DNA of 64,000 nt from Candidatus Syntrophopropionicum ammoniitolerans (GCA_013201395.1 JABMJD010000002.1:98882-162881), one strand, 5' to 3'. Numbered from the stretch's first letter, positions 35,431 through 44,481 are shown. Numbers and translations are program-made. The notes: a model not told the origin generated them from the sequence alone.

Positions 35431-35745
35431 TTGGATTTCACAAAACTTAGTATTAAGCAAAGAGCTGACCTGTGTGAAAATATTTATAATAATGATCGAG
35501 GAAACGGCCCCCCAAAATGTGCCGACCATTTCCTCGATAACCAGGAATGCGGCAACATATGCTGCGGTCACTGCCCACACTACACCACTTGCACCAAGGA
35601 AAAATGCCGTAAAGTGTGGATAAACCCCCGGCTAGTCATGGATAACCCGGTAGGCAGATTGATCTATGTAGATTTGGCCACCGGGGAGCTTGTTACCGGG
35701 TCAGTACCTTGCATTATCAGTGAGATGTATGATGACAACGAATAA
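35431..35745 (+). CDS. Cysteine-rich small protein, unknown function
   Basis: The 104-residue protein has nine cysteines, eight of them between residues 35 and 72 (KCADHF, ECGNICCGHC, YTTCTKEKC), a spacing that suggests one or two iron-sulfur clusters or a zinc site. The C-terminal half (VGRLIYVDLATGELV) is strand-rich. No signal peptide. I chose the TTG at 35431 because GGGGGG lies 7 bases upstream; ATG 35383 in the same frame lacks a ribosome site. It converges on the NlpC/P60 gene. I do not recognise the family. Confidence 0.65.
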   Translation: MDFTKLSIKQRADLCENIYNNDRGNGPPKCADHFLDNQECGNICCGHCPHYTTCTKEKCRKVWINPRLVMDNPVGRLIYVDLATGELVTGSVPCIISEMYDDNE

Positions 35746-35761
35746 TGATCTATCTGCCCCT

Positions 35762-36727
35762 TTAATCAAAATAACGCCTGGCCCCCCAATATTCTTCTCC
35801 ATAGGGGGGACTGTCCAGGGCCTGGATGGACACTGGGAAATTGCTGTTTGGTGAGTGAATGATCATGCCATCCCCGGCATACATGGCCACATGGTGGATT
35901 GGTCCAACACCTCCCTTCCCCGCGTAGAAGACCAAATCCCCCGGTGCCAGCCTACCCATAGCAACAGCGGTGCCTGCCCAGGCCTGCTCATCTGCGTCCC
36001 GTGCAATAGATATGCCCTGGGATTGGTACAAACGCATGACAAAACCGGAACAGTCGAAGCCATAAGCAGAGGTCCCGGCCCAGATGTAAGGCAAGTCAAC
36101 AAATTTTTTCGCTTCCCTTATAATACCGGCCCCGGAAAAGTGCAAATCGGTAACCATATTTGTGCAGCCCCGGTATAAATAACCCCTACCCCCGTCGGGC
36201 AACCGTATGGTTATTACCTGATCGTTCTTTTCCAGCATGGGCAACCTGATCATATATGATGCCTCTATTAGCTGGTCTGTCAGGCCGGGGTTTTTAAATA
36301 TCCCCGTTGTTCTGTCCATGACTACCACATGGAACCTGGTTGCTAGATCATGGTTATAGGTGTCATTGCTGACAATATGGTCTTTGGGCACCCAGCCCGG
36401 ATAGCCACGAACATCGATAGATGTCTTCTGCCGGACGGCAGCAACCTTTACCCATTCTCCCCGCCGGGCAAGAATTATTACCGGTTCACCCAATAGGGCC
36501 GTTGTCACCGCTTTATTCACCAGCCATAAACGCCTGTCAACATCCATGCCGCCTGCCCAGGCCGCGGGATCATTATTTTTCTGCAATATTAACCTGTCAT
36601 AATCCCTACCTTGTGCCGGTTCCTGCCAGAGCACTGTCACACCAACCCGTATTGCCCCCCGGGTGGGACTGTTGGTAACATTTGTACTGTCCTTTTCCTT
36701 GGAGGGACAGCATGGAAACGTAATCAT
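35762..36727 (-). CDS. NlpC/P60 cysteine peptidase with SH3 domains (YkfC-like)
   Basis: The protein of about 321 residues has two bacterial SH3-like domains (about 25-200) and a C-terminal NlpC/P60 domain with the catalytic cysteine in YGFDCSGFV, histidine in IHHVAMYAGDG and a third polar residue in IIHSPNS. This order is that of dipeptidyl-peptidase VI, which trims gamma-D-Glu-diaminopimelate bonds in murein peptides. I chose the ATG at 36727, with AAGGTGG 6 bases upstream; a longer frame adds no recognisable domain. No clear signal peptide, so a cytoplasmic recycling role is likely. Confidence 0.9.
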   Translation of the reverse strand: MITFPCCPSKEKDSTNVTNSPTRGAIRVGVTVLWQEPAQGRDYDRLILQKNNDPAAWAGGMDVDRRLWLVNKAVTTALLGEPVIILARRGEWVKVAAVRQKTSIDVRGYPGWVPKDHIVSNDTYNHDLATRFHVVVMDRTTGIFKNPGLTDQLIEASYMIRLPMLEKNDQVITIRLPDGGRGYLYRGCTNMVTDLHFSGAGIIREAKKFVDLPYIWAGTSAYGFDCSGFVMRLYQSQGISIARDADEQAWAGTAVAMGRLAPGDLVFYAGKGGVGPIHHVAMYAGDGMIIHSPNSNFPVSIQALDSPPYGEEYWGARRYFD

Positions 36728-36850
36728 CACCCGACCACCTTTCAGACTGACAAAGGACCGGCATGAACCTGCCGCCCAAAATGTTTTCCCCATTAAATAA
36801 TGTTTATAAAAGAAATATTTAATTATTCCTCCAGAAAAATATTGAAATGA

Positions 36851-36859
36851 TGTTATAAT
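36851..36859 (+). promoter_or_regulatory. Extended -10 promoter of the carbonic anhydrase gene
   Basis: TGTTATAAT matches the extended -10 consensus TGnTATAAT exactly, 43 bases upstream of the start. No clear -35 element is seen, as is common for extended -10 promoters. Confidence 0.6.
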
Positions 36860-36902
36860 TAGCATATGCCACTGGCAAATTTTTCTTTGAGGAGTGTAAA
36901 AA

Positions 36903-37490
36903 ATGAGTGTTTCCAGCAATGAAGCTTTGCAGCTTCTTCAGGAGGGCAACAAGAGGTTTTCCACAGGTGAATTTGCGACTAAGGACCTGGGACAAGCCAG
37001 GCGGGATGAATTGATTATCAAGGGTCAAGACCCTTTCGCCATCATCATTACTTGCTCCGATTCCCGGGTACCGCCGGAACTGATATTCGATAGTGGGCTT
37101 GGGGATCTTTTTGTGATCCGTACAGCAGGTAATGTCCTGGATCCGGTGGGTATGGGCAGCGCCGAATATGCGGTTGAACATCTAGGCACACCGCTACTGA
37201 TAGTTTTGGGCCACGACAAATGCGGCGCCGTACAGGCCACTATGGACGGCGGAGAAGCACCGGGCAGTGTGGCGGCAATTGTTGCCAAAATTGCGCCCTC
37301 TGCTGAAAAGGCCCGGGCAGCAGGGGTCACGGGTGATGATCTTTATGAAGAATGCTGTCTGGAAAACATTAAAGCCACTGTAGATGAGGTTATGGGCAGT
37401 GAAATAATACAACATTTTGTAGAGAATAGCAAACTGGCCGTCATGGGGGCCAAATATTATATGAGTTCCGGAGAGGTAGAATTTTTTTAG
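36903..37490 (+). CDS. Beta-class carbonic anhydrase
   Basis: The enzyme interconverts CO2 and bicarbonate. The 195-residue protein has the zinc ligands Cys51 (CSDSRVPPE), His104 and Cys107 (GHDKCGAV) and the catalytic Asp53-Arg55 pair. Length and motifs fit small bacterial beta enzymes, cytoplasmic, with no signal. GAGGAG precedes the ATG and a strong terminator follows. It is likely to supply bicarbonate for carboxylation in an anaerobe. Confidence 0.96.
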   Translation: MSVSSNEALQLLQEGNKRFSTGEFATKDLGQARRDELIIKGQDPFAIIITCSDSRVPPELIFDSGLGDLFVIRTAGNVLDPVGMGSAEYAVEHLGTPLLIVLGHDKCGAVQATMDGGEAPGSVAAIVAKIAPSAEKARAAGVTGDDLYEECCLENIKATVDEVMGSEIIQHFVENSKLAVMGAKYYMSSGEVEFF

Positions 37491-37520
37491 TGGGGTATGT
37501 TTTTTTGAATGGGATTGAAC

Positions 37521-37549
37521 CAAAAACCCCCTGCACAGGGGGTTTTTTT
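37521..37549 (+). terminator. Terminator after the carbonic anhydrase gene
   Basis: CCCCC-TGCACA-GGGGG followed by seven T residues on the plus strand. Confidence 0.92.
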
Positions 37550-37587
37550 ATATAGAACCAACAGGCTTTTTTAAACATTCGGCAATG

Positions 37588-37914
37588 TTATTCAACACCG
37601 GGATTGCTGGTATCATCTACTCCAACTGTTTTGCCTTCATTGTCGGTTTCCACTATTTTTTTCATTTCCCTTAATTCAGCCTCCAGCAAGCGGATTATTC
37701 TGGTTTTTCTATACCCGCTGATAAATCCCAAACAAAACATAACCAGAACACCGGATATTGCCGAGGCCAAAACAACAATAACAGTGGAAACCTCCTTAAT
37801 CTGCCAGAATAAAAAGTAGATCGTCATTTTTTCTGTATTCTGCACAGCAAAAATAGCTACTGCCAGGGCCAAAATCATTGCTGTAAACAGGTAAAACTGG
37901 ACCCTACCCATCAT
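37588..37914 (-). CDS. LapA/DUF1049-domain membrane protein
   Basis: The protein of about 108 residues has two membrane helices (about 7-25 and 42-65) separated by FAVQNTEKMTIYFLFWQIKEVSTVIV, the LapA (DUF1049) pattern, and then a basic, charged helix (GYRKTRIIRLLEAELREMKK). LapA proteins are implicated in lipopolysaccharide assembly in Gram-negative bacteria; in Firmicutes the role is unknown. I chose the ATG-ATG pair at 37914, directly after GGGAGGGG. The longer frame upstream lacks family similarity. Confidence 0.8.
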   Translation of the reverse strand: MMGRVQFYLFTAMILALAVAIFAVQNTEKMTIYFLFWQIKEVSTVIVVLASAISGVLVMFCLGFISGYRKTRIIRLLEAELREMKKIVETDNEGKTVGVDDTSNPGVE

Positions 37915-37937
37915 ACCCCTCCCAACATTATTTGCAT

Positions 37938-38366
37938 TTATATTTCTGAGGTACAGTGAGGACAACGTGTGGCTTGAATTGGAACCGCCGTAAAGCAATA
38001 AGGACATTCCTTAGTTTCCGGCGGCGTTGGTACATTCTGCCGTTTAAAACGATTGATCTGCTTGATAACAAGAAAAATAACTAGAGCCACAATAAGAAAA
38101 TCAATAACAGTATTTAAAAAAAGACCGTAATTAATTGTTGCTGCCCCGGCTGCCTTGGCCTCAGCTAGTGTTCCATATTTCACCTGATCCAAATTTATGA
38201 ACAGGTTGGTGAAGTCTACCCGGCCCAATAAGAGACCAATTGGTGGCATGATTACATCATTAACCAACGAAGTAACAATTTTGCCAAAAGCTGCACCAAT
38301 AATAATGCCCACAGCCAAATCCACCATGCTGCCGCGCATGGCAAACTCCTTGAATTCCTTTAACAT
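37938..38366 (-). CDS. mscL: Large-conductance mechanosensitive channel MscL with C-terminal zinc ribbon
   Basis: MscL opens under membrane tension to release osmolytes. The protein has the [24 protein letters not shown] first helix, [14 protein letters not shown], a periplasmic loop and a second helix (about 80-105). After it comes a C-terminal zinc ribbon with CPYC and CPHC near residues 123-139. The channel part has normal length; the zinc ribbon is a known variant of some anaerobes. AGGAGG precedes the ATG. It may be cotranscribed with the downstream LapA-type gene. Confidence 0.95.
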   Translation of the reverse strand: MLKEFKEFAMRGSMVDLAVGIIIGAAFGKIVTSLVNDVIMPPIGLLLGRVDFTNLFINLDQVKYGTLAEAKAAGAATINYGLFLNTVIDFLIVALVIFLVIKQINRFKRQNVPTPPETKECPYCFTAVPIQATRCPHCTSEI

Positions 38367-38509
38367 GTAATACCTCCTCCCATAAATCCTGCTTCATATT
38401 TAAATAGCTGACAGATCTAATTATACACAATAGCAAAGTCTAATTAAATTTGTATTTCTGCAGTAATATATAAATATAAATTAAAATCATTAGGAAAAGA
38501 GGCCGCAAT

Positions 38510-38536
38510 AAAAATACCCACCATAACATGGTGGGA
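38510..38536 (-). terminator. Terminator after the DUF3298-type gene
   Basis: On the minus strand CCCACCAT pairs with ATGGTGGG and is followed by TATTTTTATT, 20 bases past the stop at 38556. Confidence 0.8.
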
Positions 38537-38555
38537 AGATGTTAACAAGGTAGTA

Positions 38556-39158
38556 TTAGATGAACCTGGCAATCGGCCCATCCTTGCGTATCAGGTTTTC
38601 TATTTGGGAATAGGGTATTGGAAATTCAGGGATCCCGACAAAATGCGGGGTAAATTCTAATTCCTGAAAGTATATGACCAGGTTGTTTCTAGTGAGGTAA
38701 TAATCCTCAAAGTCATCAATGCCCGTAAATTCCTTGATCAGGGGTATATCCCGTTCCTCTATCTGCTCCCGGATGATTTCATTAATGACATCTTTGTAAT
38801 TACTGTTTCTTTCAAATAAGTCATAGAGGCGGTATAACCGGCCCGTTTCTAGATTTAGCGTCAGGGATCGCTGTTCCTCTATACCGTTGGCGGCATGTAT
38901 TCTAATGGTAAAAACATTAAATTTCAAACTGAGGATACCCTGCTCATTGAGCATCACCTCATAGTTACCAGTGATATCACCATAAACATCGCAGCCTTCC
39001 CGGGGAATCATGGCCGCCACACGTTCTTCTATCAACCTGTTTATTTTGTCTTCAACTGCATCATTTCTCAGGCCGGATACCTGGGGGTAGACCACGTCTG
39101 TACATTCATTTTCTATCTGTACATCCGATATTTTGGCGCTAAGGTCTTTATGGGACAT
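38556..39158 (-). CDS. DUF3298/DUF4163 (PdaC-like N-terminal) domain protein
   Basis: The 200-residue protein matches the DUF4163 plus DUF3298 pair: YPQVSGLRNDAVEDKINRLIE near the N-terminus and LETGRLYRLYDLF, DFEDYYLTRNNLVIYFQELEF and FPIPYSQIENLI near the end. Such domains occur in Bacillus PdaC and in anti-sigma factor RsiV. Unlike those proteins this one has no signal peptide or membrane helix, so it appears cytoplasmic. GGAGG precedes the ATG. Function unknown; ligand or wall-fragment binding is possible by analogy. Confidence 0.8.
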   Translation of the reverse strand: MSHKDLSAKISDVQIENECTDVVYPQVSGLRNDAVEDKINRLIEERVAAMIPREGCDVYGDITGNYEVMLNEQGILSLKFNVFTIRIHAANGIEEQRSLTLNLETGRLYRLYDLFERNSNYKDVINEIIREQIEERDIPLIKEFTGIDDFEDYYLTRNNLVIYFQELEFTPHFVGIPEFPIPYSQIENLIRKDGPIARFI

Positions 39159-39242
39159 TTTTCACCCTCCTTCACCTCCATGTTATTCATTTTAAGAGAC
39201 TGGTGTTCAAAAAACAAATTCATCTATAGCGGGACAAACAAA

Positions 39243-39265
39243 ATAAGGAGCGCATAGCGCTCCTT
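39243..39265 (-). terminator. Terminator after proA
   Basis: On the minus strand AAGGAGCGC-TAT-GCGCTCCTT followed by ATTTTG, 24 bases past the proA stop. Confidence 0.75.
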
Positions 39266-39288
39266 AAGTTATGAGGTGCAGGATCCCA

Positions 39289-40584
39289 CTACATATGATA
39301 GGTTTTATCCATTTCCCTATGCTTGAAGGTTTTTTCCCGGCCGGCATATTCCGTCACGGTCTGTCCATTGCCAAGCAAAATATATTTATAGATTACTAAC
39401 CCATCCAGACCCACCGGCCCACGGGCATGCACCTTATTGGTACTAATCCCCACTTCCGCGCCCAAACCATAACGGAAACCATCGCTAAACCGTGTAGAAC
39501 AGTTCCAGAACACGTTCCCTGAATCGACCAGGGAAACAAATCTTGCTGCTTTATCCCGGTTGGTTGTAATAATGCTGTCCGTATGGCCCGAGCCGTAACG
39601 GTTGATATGCTCGATGGCCTGATCAAGGCTGTCCACCACCCGTACTGCTAGTTGATAATCCAGGTATTCTGCCTTCCAGTCCTCTTCATCGGCCGCAGAC
39701 ACGGGAATAATCTGTTGGGTCCGGGAACAACCAACCATTTGCACTTGTTTAGAGTCCATGGCTTTCTTTAGTACAGGTAAATAACTTTCCGCAGCCTCAG
39801 CGTGCACCAGCAGGGTTTCTACCGCATTGCACACAGCAACATACTGAGTCTTGGAATCTACCACAATCTTCACAGCCATAGCCGGATCAAATTCCTCATC
39901 TACATAGCAGTGGCATATCCCATCCGCATGCCCCATCACTGGTATCCGTGAATTATCCATGATGTAGCGCACAAACTCATTTGATCCTCTGGGGATAATC
40001 AGGTCAATGTATTCATCCAATTTTAACATTTCGCTAACCTGGGCCCTGGTTTCCATCAGCTTAATCCAGTTGGCAGGCGCCCCCGCCTTTTCCGTAGCCC
40101 TGATGATTACGTCAGCCAGAATGCGGTTGGTTTCCATGGCTTCGGAACCGCCTTTTAGCAGCACACCGTTGCCACTTTTCAGACACAGGGTAGATATCTG
40201 CACCAGGGCATCAGGCCGGGATTCAAATATTACCCCAATGACCCCGATGGGGCAGGTTACCCGATATAATTCCAGATCCTCATCCAGTTCTGTGGCCGCT
40301 AGTGTTTTGCCTACCGGGTCTTCCAGTCCAATCAGGCTGTTGATCCCCTCTACCACATCCGCTATTTTATCTGCATCAAACTTAAGCCTCTTCAAAAGCG
40401 GCTCCGCCAGGTTTTCTTTCTCACTACGGGCCAGATCCACCTGGTTGGCCTCAATTATTTCCCCCTGGCGTTCAACCAGAGCCACAGCAATTTCCTGCAA
40501 GGCTTTGTTTTTTTGCTCCGCGCTCATGGCCGCCAGTGTAATAGAAGCATTTTTCACCTGGCGCGCAAATTCATTTATACCCAT
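39289..40584 (-). CDS. proA: Gamma-glutamyl phosphate reductase
   Basis: ProA reduces gamma-glutamyl phosphate to the semialdehyde in proline synthesis. The 431-residue protein has the aldehyde-dehydrogenase fold with the catalytic cysteine in QYVAVCNAVETLLV (about residue 253), GVIFESRPDALVQ, KGGSEAMETN and the C-terminal EVGISTNKVHARGPVGLDGL. A ribosome site (GGACGGGG) precedes the ATG. Its usual partner proB is not adjacent. A terminator follows, so proA seems to be transcribed alone here. Confidence 0.97.
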   Translation of the reverse strand: MGINEFARQVKNASITLAAMSAEQKNKALQEIAVALVERQGEIIEANQVDLARSEKENLAEPLLKRLKFDADKIADVVEGINSLIGLEDPVGKTLAATELDEDLELYRVTCPIGVIGVIFESRPDALVQISTLCLKSGNGVLLKGGSEAMETNRILADVIIRATEKAGAPANWIKLMETRAQVSEMLKLDEYIDLIIPRGSNEFVRYIMDNSRIPVMGHADGICHCYVDEEFDPAMAVKIVVDSKTQYVAVCNAVETLLVHAEAAESYLPVLKKAMDSKQVQMVGCSRTQQIIPVSAADEEDWKAEYLDYQLAVRVVDSLDQAIEHINRYGSGHTDSIITTNRDKAARFVSLVDSGNVFWNCSTRFSDGFRYGLGAEVGISTNKVHARGPVGLDGLVIYKYILLGNGQTVTEYAGREKTFKHREMDKTYHM

Positions 40585-40879
40585 ATCATCCCCGTCCTTC
40601 TGTTATTTTCTTACCGGCCTCACATAGTCAACCTCCGGCTGCAGATAGCCTCATTCATATATATATTTATTTATATTCTAAGCTGCCGGCAGCTAAATTT
40701 CAACAGCATGGTTAGGCCCCTACCCCTCCTGGAATACCTTATGACCCCACCGCCGGGACCAGGCGTCAAATCCGGAACCTAAAAATTCCCCCCCTAAAAC
40801 AGGATTAATCCGACAAAAGGAGAATTCTAGCATGAGATGTTTACTGAAATAAAATCACCACCAGCTTGAGAGGTAAAAC
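40585..40879. other. Divergent intergenic region between proA and the prenyltransferase gene
   Basis: Some 295 bases with an AT-rich tract (40655-40680, TATATATATTTATTTATATT) that could be a promoter core for either gene. No gene seen. Confidence 0.4.
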
Positions 40880-41779
40880 ATGAACAAGTCATTGCTTTAT
40901 GTATTTGAAACCCGCCCTCAGTTTATCATCCTTTCCATTGCCTGTGTTCTGGCCGCTACCGGCGCTGCATACTGGAAGGCAGGAACGGGTAATATCAACC
41001 CCATTTACCTGGCGCTGGCCCTGGTGGGAGCAGCGTCAGCCCACGCTTCGGTTAATATCCTAAACGACTACAGCGATTATAAAAGCGGACTGGACAACAT
41101 GACCTGCCGCACACCTTTTAGCGGCGGCAGTGGTTTTTTGCCTAAAAAACTCTTATCCCCAAAGGCGGTCCTTTTTTTCGGTCTGGCCACCCTGGCCGTT
41201 ACCGTGCTGATTGGTTTATATCTGGTATACGCCAGGGGTTGGCAGCTGCTTTTGGTAGGCATCCCCGGTGTACTGCTGATTGTTTTATATACAGACTACA
41301 TCACCCGCTCACCTTTGCTCTGCCTACTGGCCCCCGGGCTGGGGTTTGGACCCTGTATTATACTGGGCACATATTTTGTACTGCAAGGCTATTATGATTA
41401 CACTGCCCTGGTCTTGTCTCTAGTACCTCTTTTCTTCGTCAGCAACCTGTTATTGCTTAACCAATTCCCCGATGCAAAAGCCGACCGGGCAGTAGGGCGA
41501 CGGCATTTGCTTACCTTGCTTACACCAAGAAAAAACGCCTATATATATGCCGTTATTATTGCCGCAGCCTATTTAACGCTGGCCGTTGGTATCTACCTGA
41601 AGTTGCTGCCCCTATTCACTTTGGCCGGCCTACTCAGCCTGCCGCTGGCCATTACTACTGTGGGCGGTGTCATTAAAAACAGTGAAAACATCCCCTCCCT
41701 GGTGCCATTCCTGGGTAGAAATGTAATTGTTATTTTATCCACAATGTTATTGATAGCCCTGGGCTTGTTTTTGTCCTAA
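40880..41779 (+). CDS. UbiA-family prenyltransferase (MenA-like)
   Basis: This 299-residue integral membrane protein has eight or nine predicted helices and both aspartate-rich UbiA motifs: NDYSDYKSGLDN (about residues 61-72) and DAKADRAVGRRHLL (about 198-211). These bind the allylic diphosphate through Mg. The likely role is prenylation of 1,4-dihydroxy-2-naphthoate in menaquinone synthesis, but other UbiA reactions are possible. AGGT lies about 6 bases before the ATG. No other men genes are nearby. Confidence 0.88.
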   Translation: MNKSLLYVFETRPQFIILSIACVLAATGAAYWKAGTGNINPIYLALALVGAASAHASVNILNDYSDYKSGLDNMTCRTPFSGGSGFLPKKLLSPKAVLFFGLATLAVTVLIGLYLVYARGWQLLLVGIPGVLLIVLYTDYITRSPLLCLLAPGLGFGPCIILGTYFVLQGYYDYTALVLSLVPLFFVSNLLLLNQFPDAKADRAVGRRHLLTLLTPRKNAYIYAVIIAAAYLTLAVGIYLKLLPLFTLAGLLSLPLAITTVGGVIKNSENIPSLVPFLGRNVIVILSTMLLIALGLFLS

Positions 41780-42234
41780 TGGGAGTATAACCCCCCTGCA
41801 GGGGAAGGTACCTCGAGCTTACGCAACCCCCATATCTTTTCTTGCAGGATAATAGCATAACGGTGAAGGAAAGAAATCATGTCCACAATTAGACAAACCT
41901 GCCCATCGGCTGTGGGCATAAAAAACCACCCTTTTCCGGGTGCCATTAGCCTGTGAGACGACGAATATAGCAGATCTCTATAATGTATAATAATTAATAA
42001 AAGGGGTGTCGCCTTTAACTGGACAGCTGGTTCTCAAGGTATACTGACTGCCTTATAATACCGGCGGTCATTGTTATTTTCTCTCTAGCATAGCATACGG
42101 AGGGAAACAACCCCCCAAGATCACCAAAGAGAAAGTAAAAACCTCTGTTCATGTAACCATAGACAGCATTTTCCTGTGGGGGAAGTGGCAATGGCCAAGC
42201 AACAACCCCTTCCATATTATGGAATACCCTGAAC
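41780..42234. other. Intergenic region containing a minus-strand terminator
   Basis: Gap of 455 bases. A possible minus-strand frame of 66 residues (42015-42215) has no convincing ribosome site or family similarity, so I do not call it. A hairpin terminator lies at 41920-41942. Confidence 0.4.
41920..41942 (-). terminator. Terminator downstream of the YwgA-HD pair
   Basis: On the minus strand CACCC-GGAAAA-GGGTG is followed by GTTTTTTAT. It is about 290 bases past the ywgA-like stop, so the intervening stretch may be transcribed. Confidence 0.7.
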
Positions 42235-42789
42235 CTATGTGGCCGGAGATACTAACCACCGCTCCAACTCTTGATAAGCATTATGAATTTCACTGTCTGT
42301 AAAATGCGGCTTAATCTCTTTCACACGGCAAAGCATATCTTTTTTTTCCAAAGGTTCTTCCTGATAAACGTATATGATTGTGGATCGCAATTCTAGTTCT
42401 CTAGCATTCATGCCACCAAATTCCTCGATCACATCTCCTATTTGGGATGCATATTGGGTCAGAAAACCTTTTCCCCGTTCCCTGAAGTGGATAGTTTTAT
42501 CGGCTTTTTTAATTTCATATCCTGATCCCCGGCCCCACTCTACCCTAACTCCATCCATAGATGCAAAGAAACTCAAATCATCAGCCAGCTCCTCGCTATA
42601 CGGACCATAGTTATATAGTATATAACCATAGCCGCAGGGAACACGAAAGATGGCCTGTAGAATATAAACGAGCTTTTGCAAAACAGTTTTCCCAAACTGG
42701 GGTGAAACACCCTCTAGCTTTAGGGCTAGCTCCGCCATCAAACTATATTGATCCCATTTTTCTGTGAATTGGTCTGGCAAGATTAACAC
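42235..42789 (-). CDS. YwgA-like protein (Panacea/SocA-like fold)
   Basis: The 184-residue protein contains the segment FGKTVLQKLVYILQAIF followed by GYILYNYGPYSEELADDL, the hallmark of YwgA-type proteins and reminiscent of the Panacea/SocA antitoxin-like fold (K...LQKLLY, YGPY). The rest is helical, ending in a charged helix. In Bacillus subtilis ywgA sits next to ywfO, an HD protein, and here it overlaps an HD-domain gene by 7 bases. No catalytic residues are recognised. It could be an antitoxin or regulator of the HD enzyme; this is inference. Confidence 0.75.
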   Translation of the reverse strand: MLILPDQFTEKWDQYSLMAELALKLEGVSPQFGKTVLQKLVYILQAIFRVPCGYGYILYNYGPYSEELADDLSFFASMDGVRVEWGRGSGYEIKKADKTIHFRERGKGFLTQYASQIGDVIEEFGGMNARELELRSTIIYVYQEEPLEKKDMLCRVKEIKPHFTDSEIHNAYQELERWLVSPAT

Positions 42790-44066
42790 CCCTTCCTTTT
42801 TAACAATAGTTCCGCTTCCTCGCGATCTTCTAGTGACACATATATACGTCGCTGTCTTATTGGCAGCAACCCCCTTACCACACTAGAAATAAAGGGTAGG
42901 GGCACTGTTTCTTTTTGCCCGGGGGCAATGTCGCGTTTGATCATAATATCCGATTCCCCTCCGCTATACCAGGATTTATTTGGTTCATCCACAAAAGGCT
43001 CAAACTGTGACAACATGTCCAAAACCTCGTTTGATCGATCAAGCTCAGCTTCTGTTGGCACCTCAGACGTATTAAAAACGCATCTGTGGTGCTTTCTTTC
43101 TTTTAGCGCATGGGCATCTTGGCCACCCTTTCCTTGGTTTAAAAGCCCAAGAACCTTCCAATCGTCCCATGAAATATAGTCGTCTATATTTTCCAGTGAA
43201 GTTGGTGGTAAAAAGGTTTTTCGTTTGGCCACATCGAATAATAAGGATTTCATCGCCCCGGCAAAATGGTGATCATAAGCCCTTCTGGTGTGGTGGAAGT
43301 ATACCTGGGTAAACATCATGTATCTGGCAATAATCAGGGCCTCGGCGGCATGTAGACCGCCCTCCTCCACAGCAATCATAGGTGCCCTCGTTTCTGGGTG
43401 TTCTGCAATGGTCAAGGTAACAAGAAGTCTTTTAAGATCATAGCTTCCGTAATTTGTTCCAATATGATAGGCATCCCTTAGTAGGTAGTCAGCCCTATCC
43501 GCATCAATTTGCCCAGCTACAAGACTACGCCAAAATAGTCTTCGGCCCAATCCAGCACCCCCCACAAGGAAATCACTAATTTGTTTTGCTGTTATGTGGT
43601 AATTCTGATTATAGGGATGCTCATCAATGACTTCCTTGAATTTATATTCCACAATTGCCGCTGAATAGTTCTCGTGTTTATAGGGTTTATCGGTACCTGG
43701 ATTTTTACCCATTAAACCTTCACCTGCATGGGAAAAAGGTGCGTGGCCAACATCGTGTAGTAAGGCAGCCAACCTCACAAATTTTTTATCGTTTTCAAGT
43801 CCGCTGCCATTGTAACCCAACCTGCTCTCCAAGTAACCCCTTTTTTTGCTTACAATTTTCTCATACATCAGGGTAGCTAGATGCATTACACCCAGCGAGT
43901 GTTCAAACCTGGTATGTACTGCTCCGGGATAAACCATGTCTGTCCAAGCTAGCTGCTTAATACGGCGCAAACGTTGAAAGACTGGATGGTTAATGATATC
44001 TCTTTCCCATCTGTCCAGTTCAATAAACCCATAAATGGGGTCACGGATTTCGTATTTTTTATTCAC
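42783..44066 (-). CDS. HD-domain phosphohydrolase (dNTPase-like, COG1078)
   Basis: This 427-residue protein has the COG1078 HD signature: RFEHSLGVMHL (about residues 52-62), LLHDVGHAPFSHAGE with the metal-binding HD pair (about 97-98), KHEN, and QIDADRADYLLRD with the last metal-ligand Asp. Such proteins hydrolyse dNTPs or related nucleotides and may protect against phage or control pools. I chose the GTG at 44066, about 10 bases after GGAGGGG. It overlaps the ywgA-like gene by 7 bases, implying a conserved pair. Confidence 0.93.
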   Translation of the reverse strand: MNKKYEIRDPIYGFIELDRWERDIINHPVFQRLRRIKQLAWTDMVYPGAVHTRFEHSLGVMHLATLMYEKIVSKKRGYLESRLGYNGSGLENDKKFVRLAALLHDVGHAPFSHAGEGLMGKNPGTDKPYKHENYSAAIVEYKFKEVIDEHPYNQNYHITAKQISDFLVGGAGLGRRLFWRSLVAGQIDADRADYLLRDAYHIGTNYGSYDLKRLLVTLTIAEHPETRAPMIAVEEGGLHAAEALIIARYMMFTQVYFHHTRRAYDHHFAGAMKSLLFDVAKRKTFLPPTSLENIDDYISWDDWKVLGLLNQGKGGQDAHALKERKHHRCVFNTSEVPTEAELDRSNEVLDMLSQFEPFVDEPNKSWYSGGESDIMIKRDIAPGQKETVPLPFISSVVRGLLPIRQRRIYVSLEDREEAELLLKRKGC

Positions 44067-44280
44067 CCCAAAAGCCCCTCCAAGGAATAAATGGCATTTA
44101 AGCCCCATTTAAGCAAGCCCTACCATCACGCTGCTTTGAAACTTCTATAGGGGGTAGAATAAACCTGCAAAAATTCGAAATAAACCTGTGCCACCGTAAG
44201 CTGCTGGAACTGTCTTTCCCATTCCAGCTCTGAATCCAAGGGTTGGGAAACAAAAAAACACTCCTTAGGAGTTCCTGTAG
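44067..44280. other. Junction region upstream of the HD gene and the ATPase remnant
   Basis: About 215 bases with no gene. It has an AATAAACCTG direct repeat (near 44157 and 44180) and a near-palindrome ACTCCTTAGGAGT near 44259-44271. The similarity to the ABC ATPase begins abruptly after this point, so it may be a recombination junction. Confidence 0.4.
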
Positions 44281-44478
44281 CCGACAGAGGCCATCACCCT
44301 GGCCGACAGGATTGTATTAATGACGGCCAGGCCCGCTACCATCAAGTCTGAGTATGACATTCACCTGCCCCGACCTAGATCATCATTTGATATTATATTT
44401 GATCAAAGATTCACAGAAATCCACAAAAAGATCTGGGGAGATTTGAGAGAAGAAATAGTTAAAGCAGAGGGGGACTAG
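44281..44478 (+). pseudogene. C-terminal remnant of a nitrate/sulfonate-type ABC ATPase
   Basis: The frame encodes about 65 residues matching the end of SsuB/TauB-type ATPases: TEAITLADRIVLMTARP, then the LPRPRSSFD linker and a terminal helix (EIHKKIWGDLREEIVKA). The Walker A, signature and Walker B parts are missing, and an in-frame TAG lies just upstream. It is therefore the truncated tail of an ATPase that once stood ahead of the permease gene. The permease at 44482 continues in the same frame after the TAG. The transporter would need an ATPase from elsewhere. Confidence 0.8.
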
Positions 44479-44481
44479 ACA

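Noticed and set aside
42015..42215. A 66-residue minus-strand frame downstream of the YwgA-like gene
   Set aside because: No convincing ribosome site, domain or conservation; probably noncoding.
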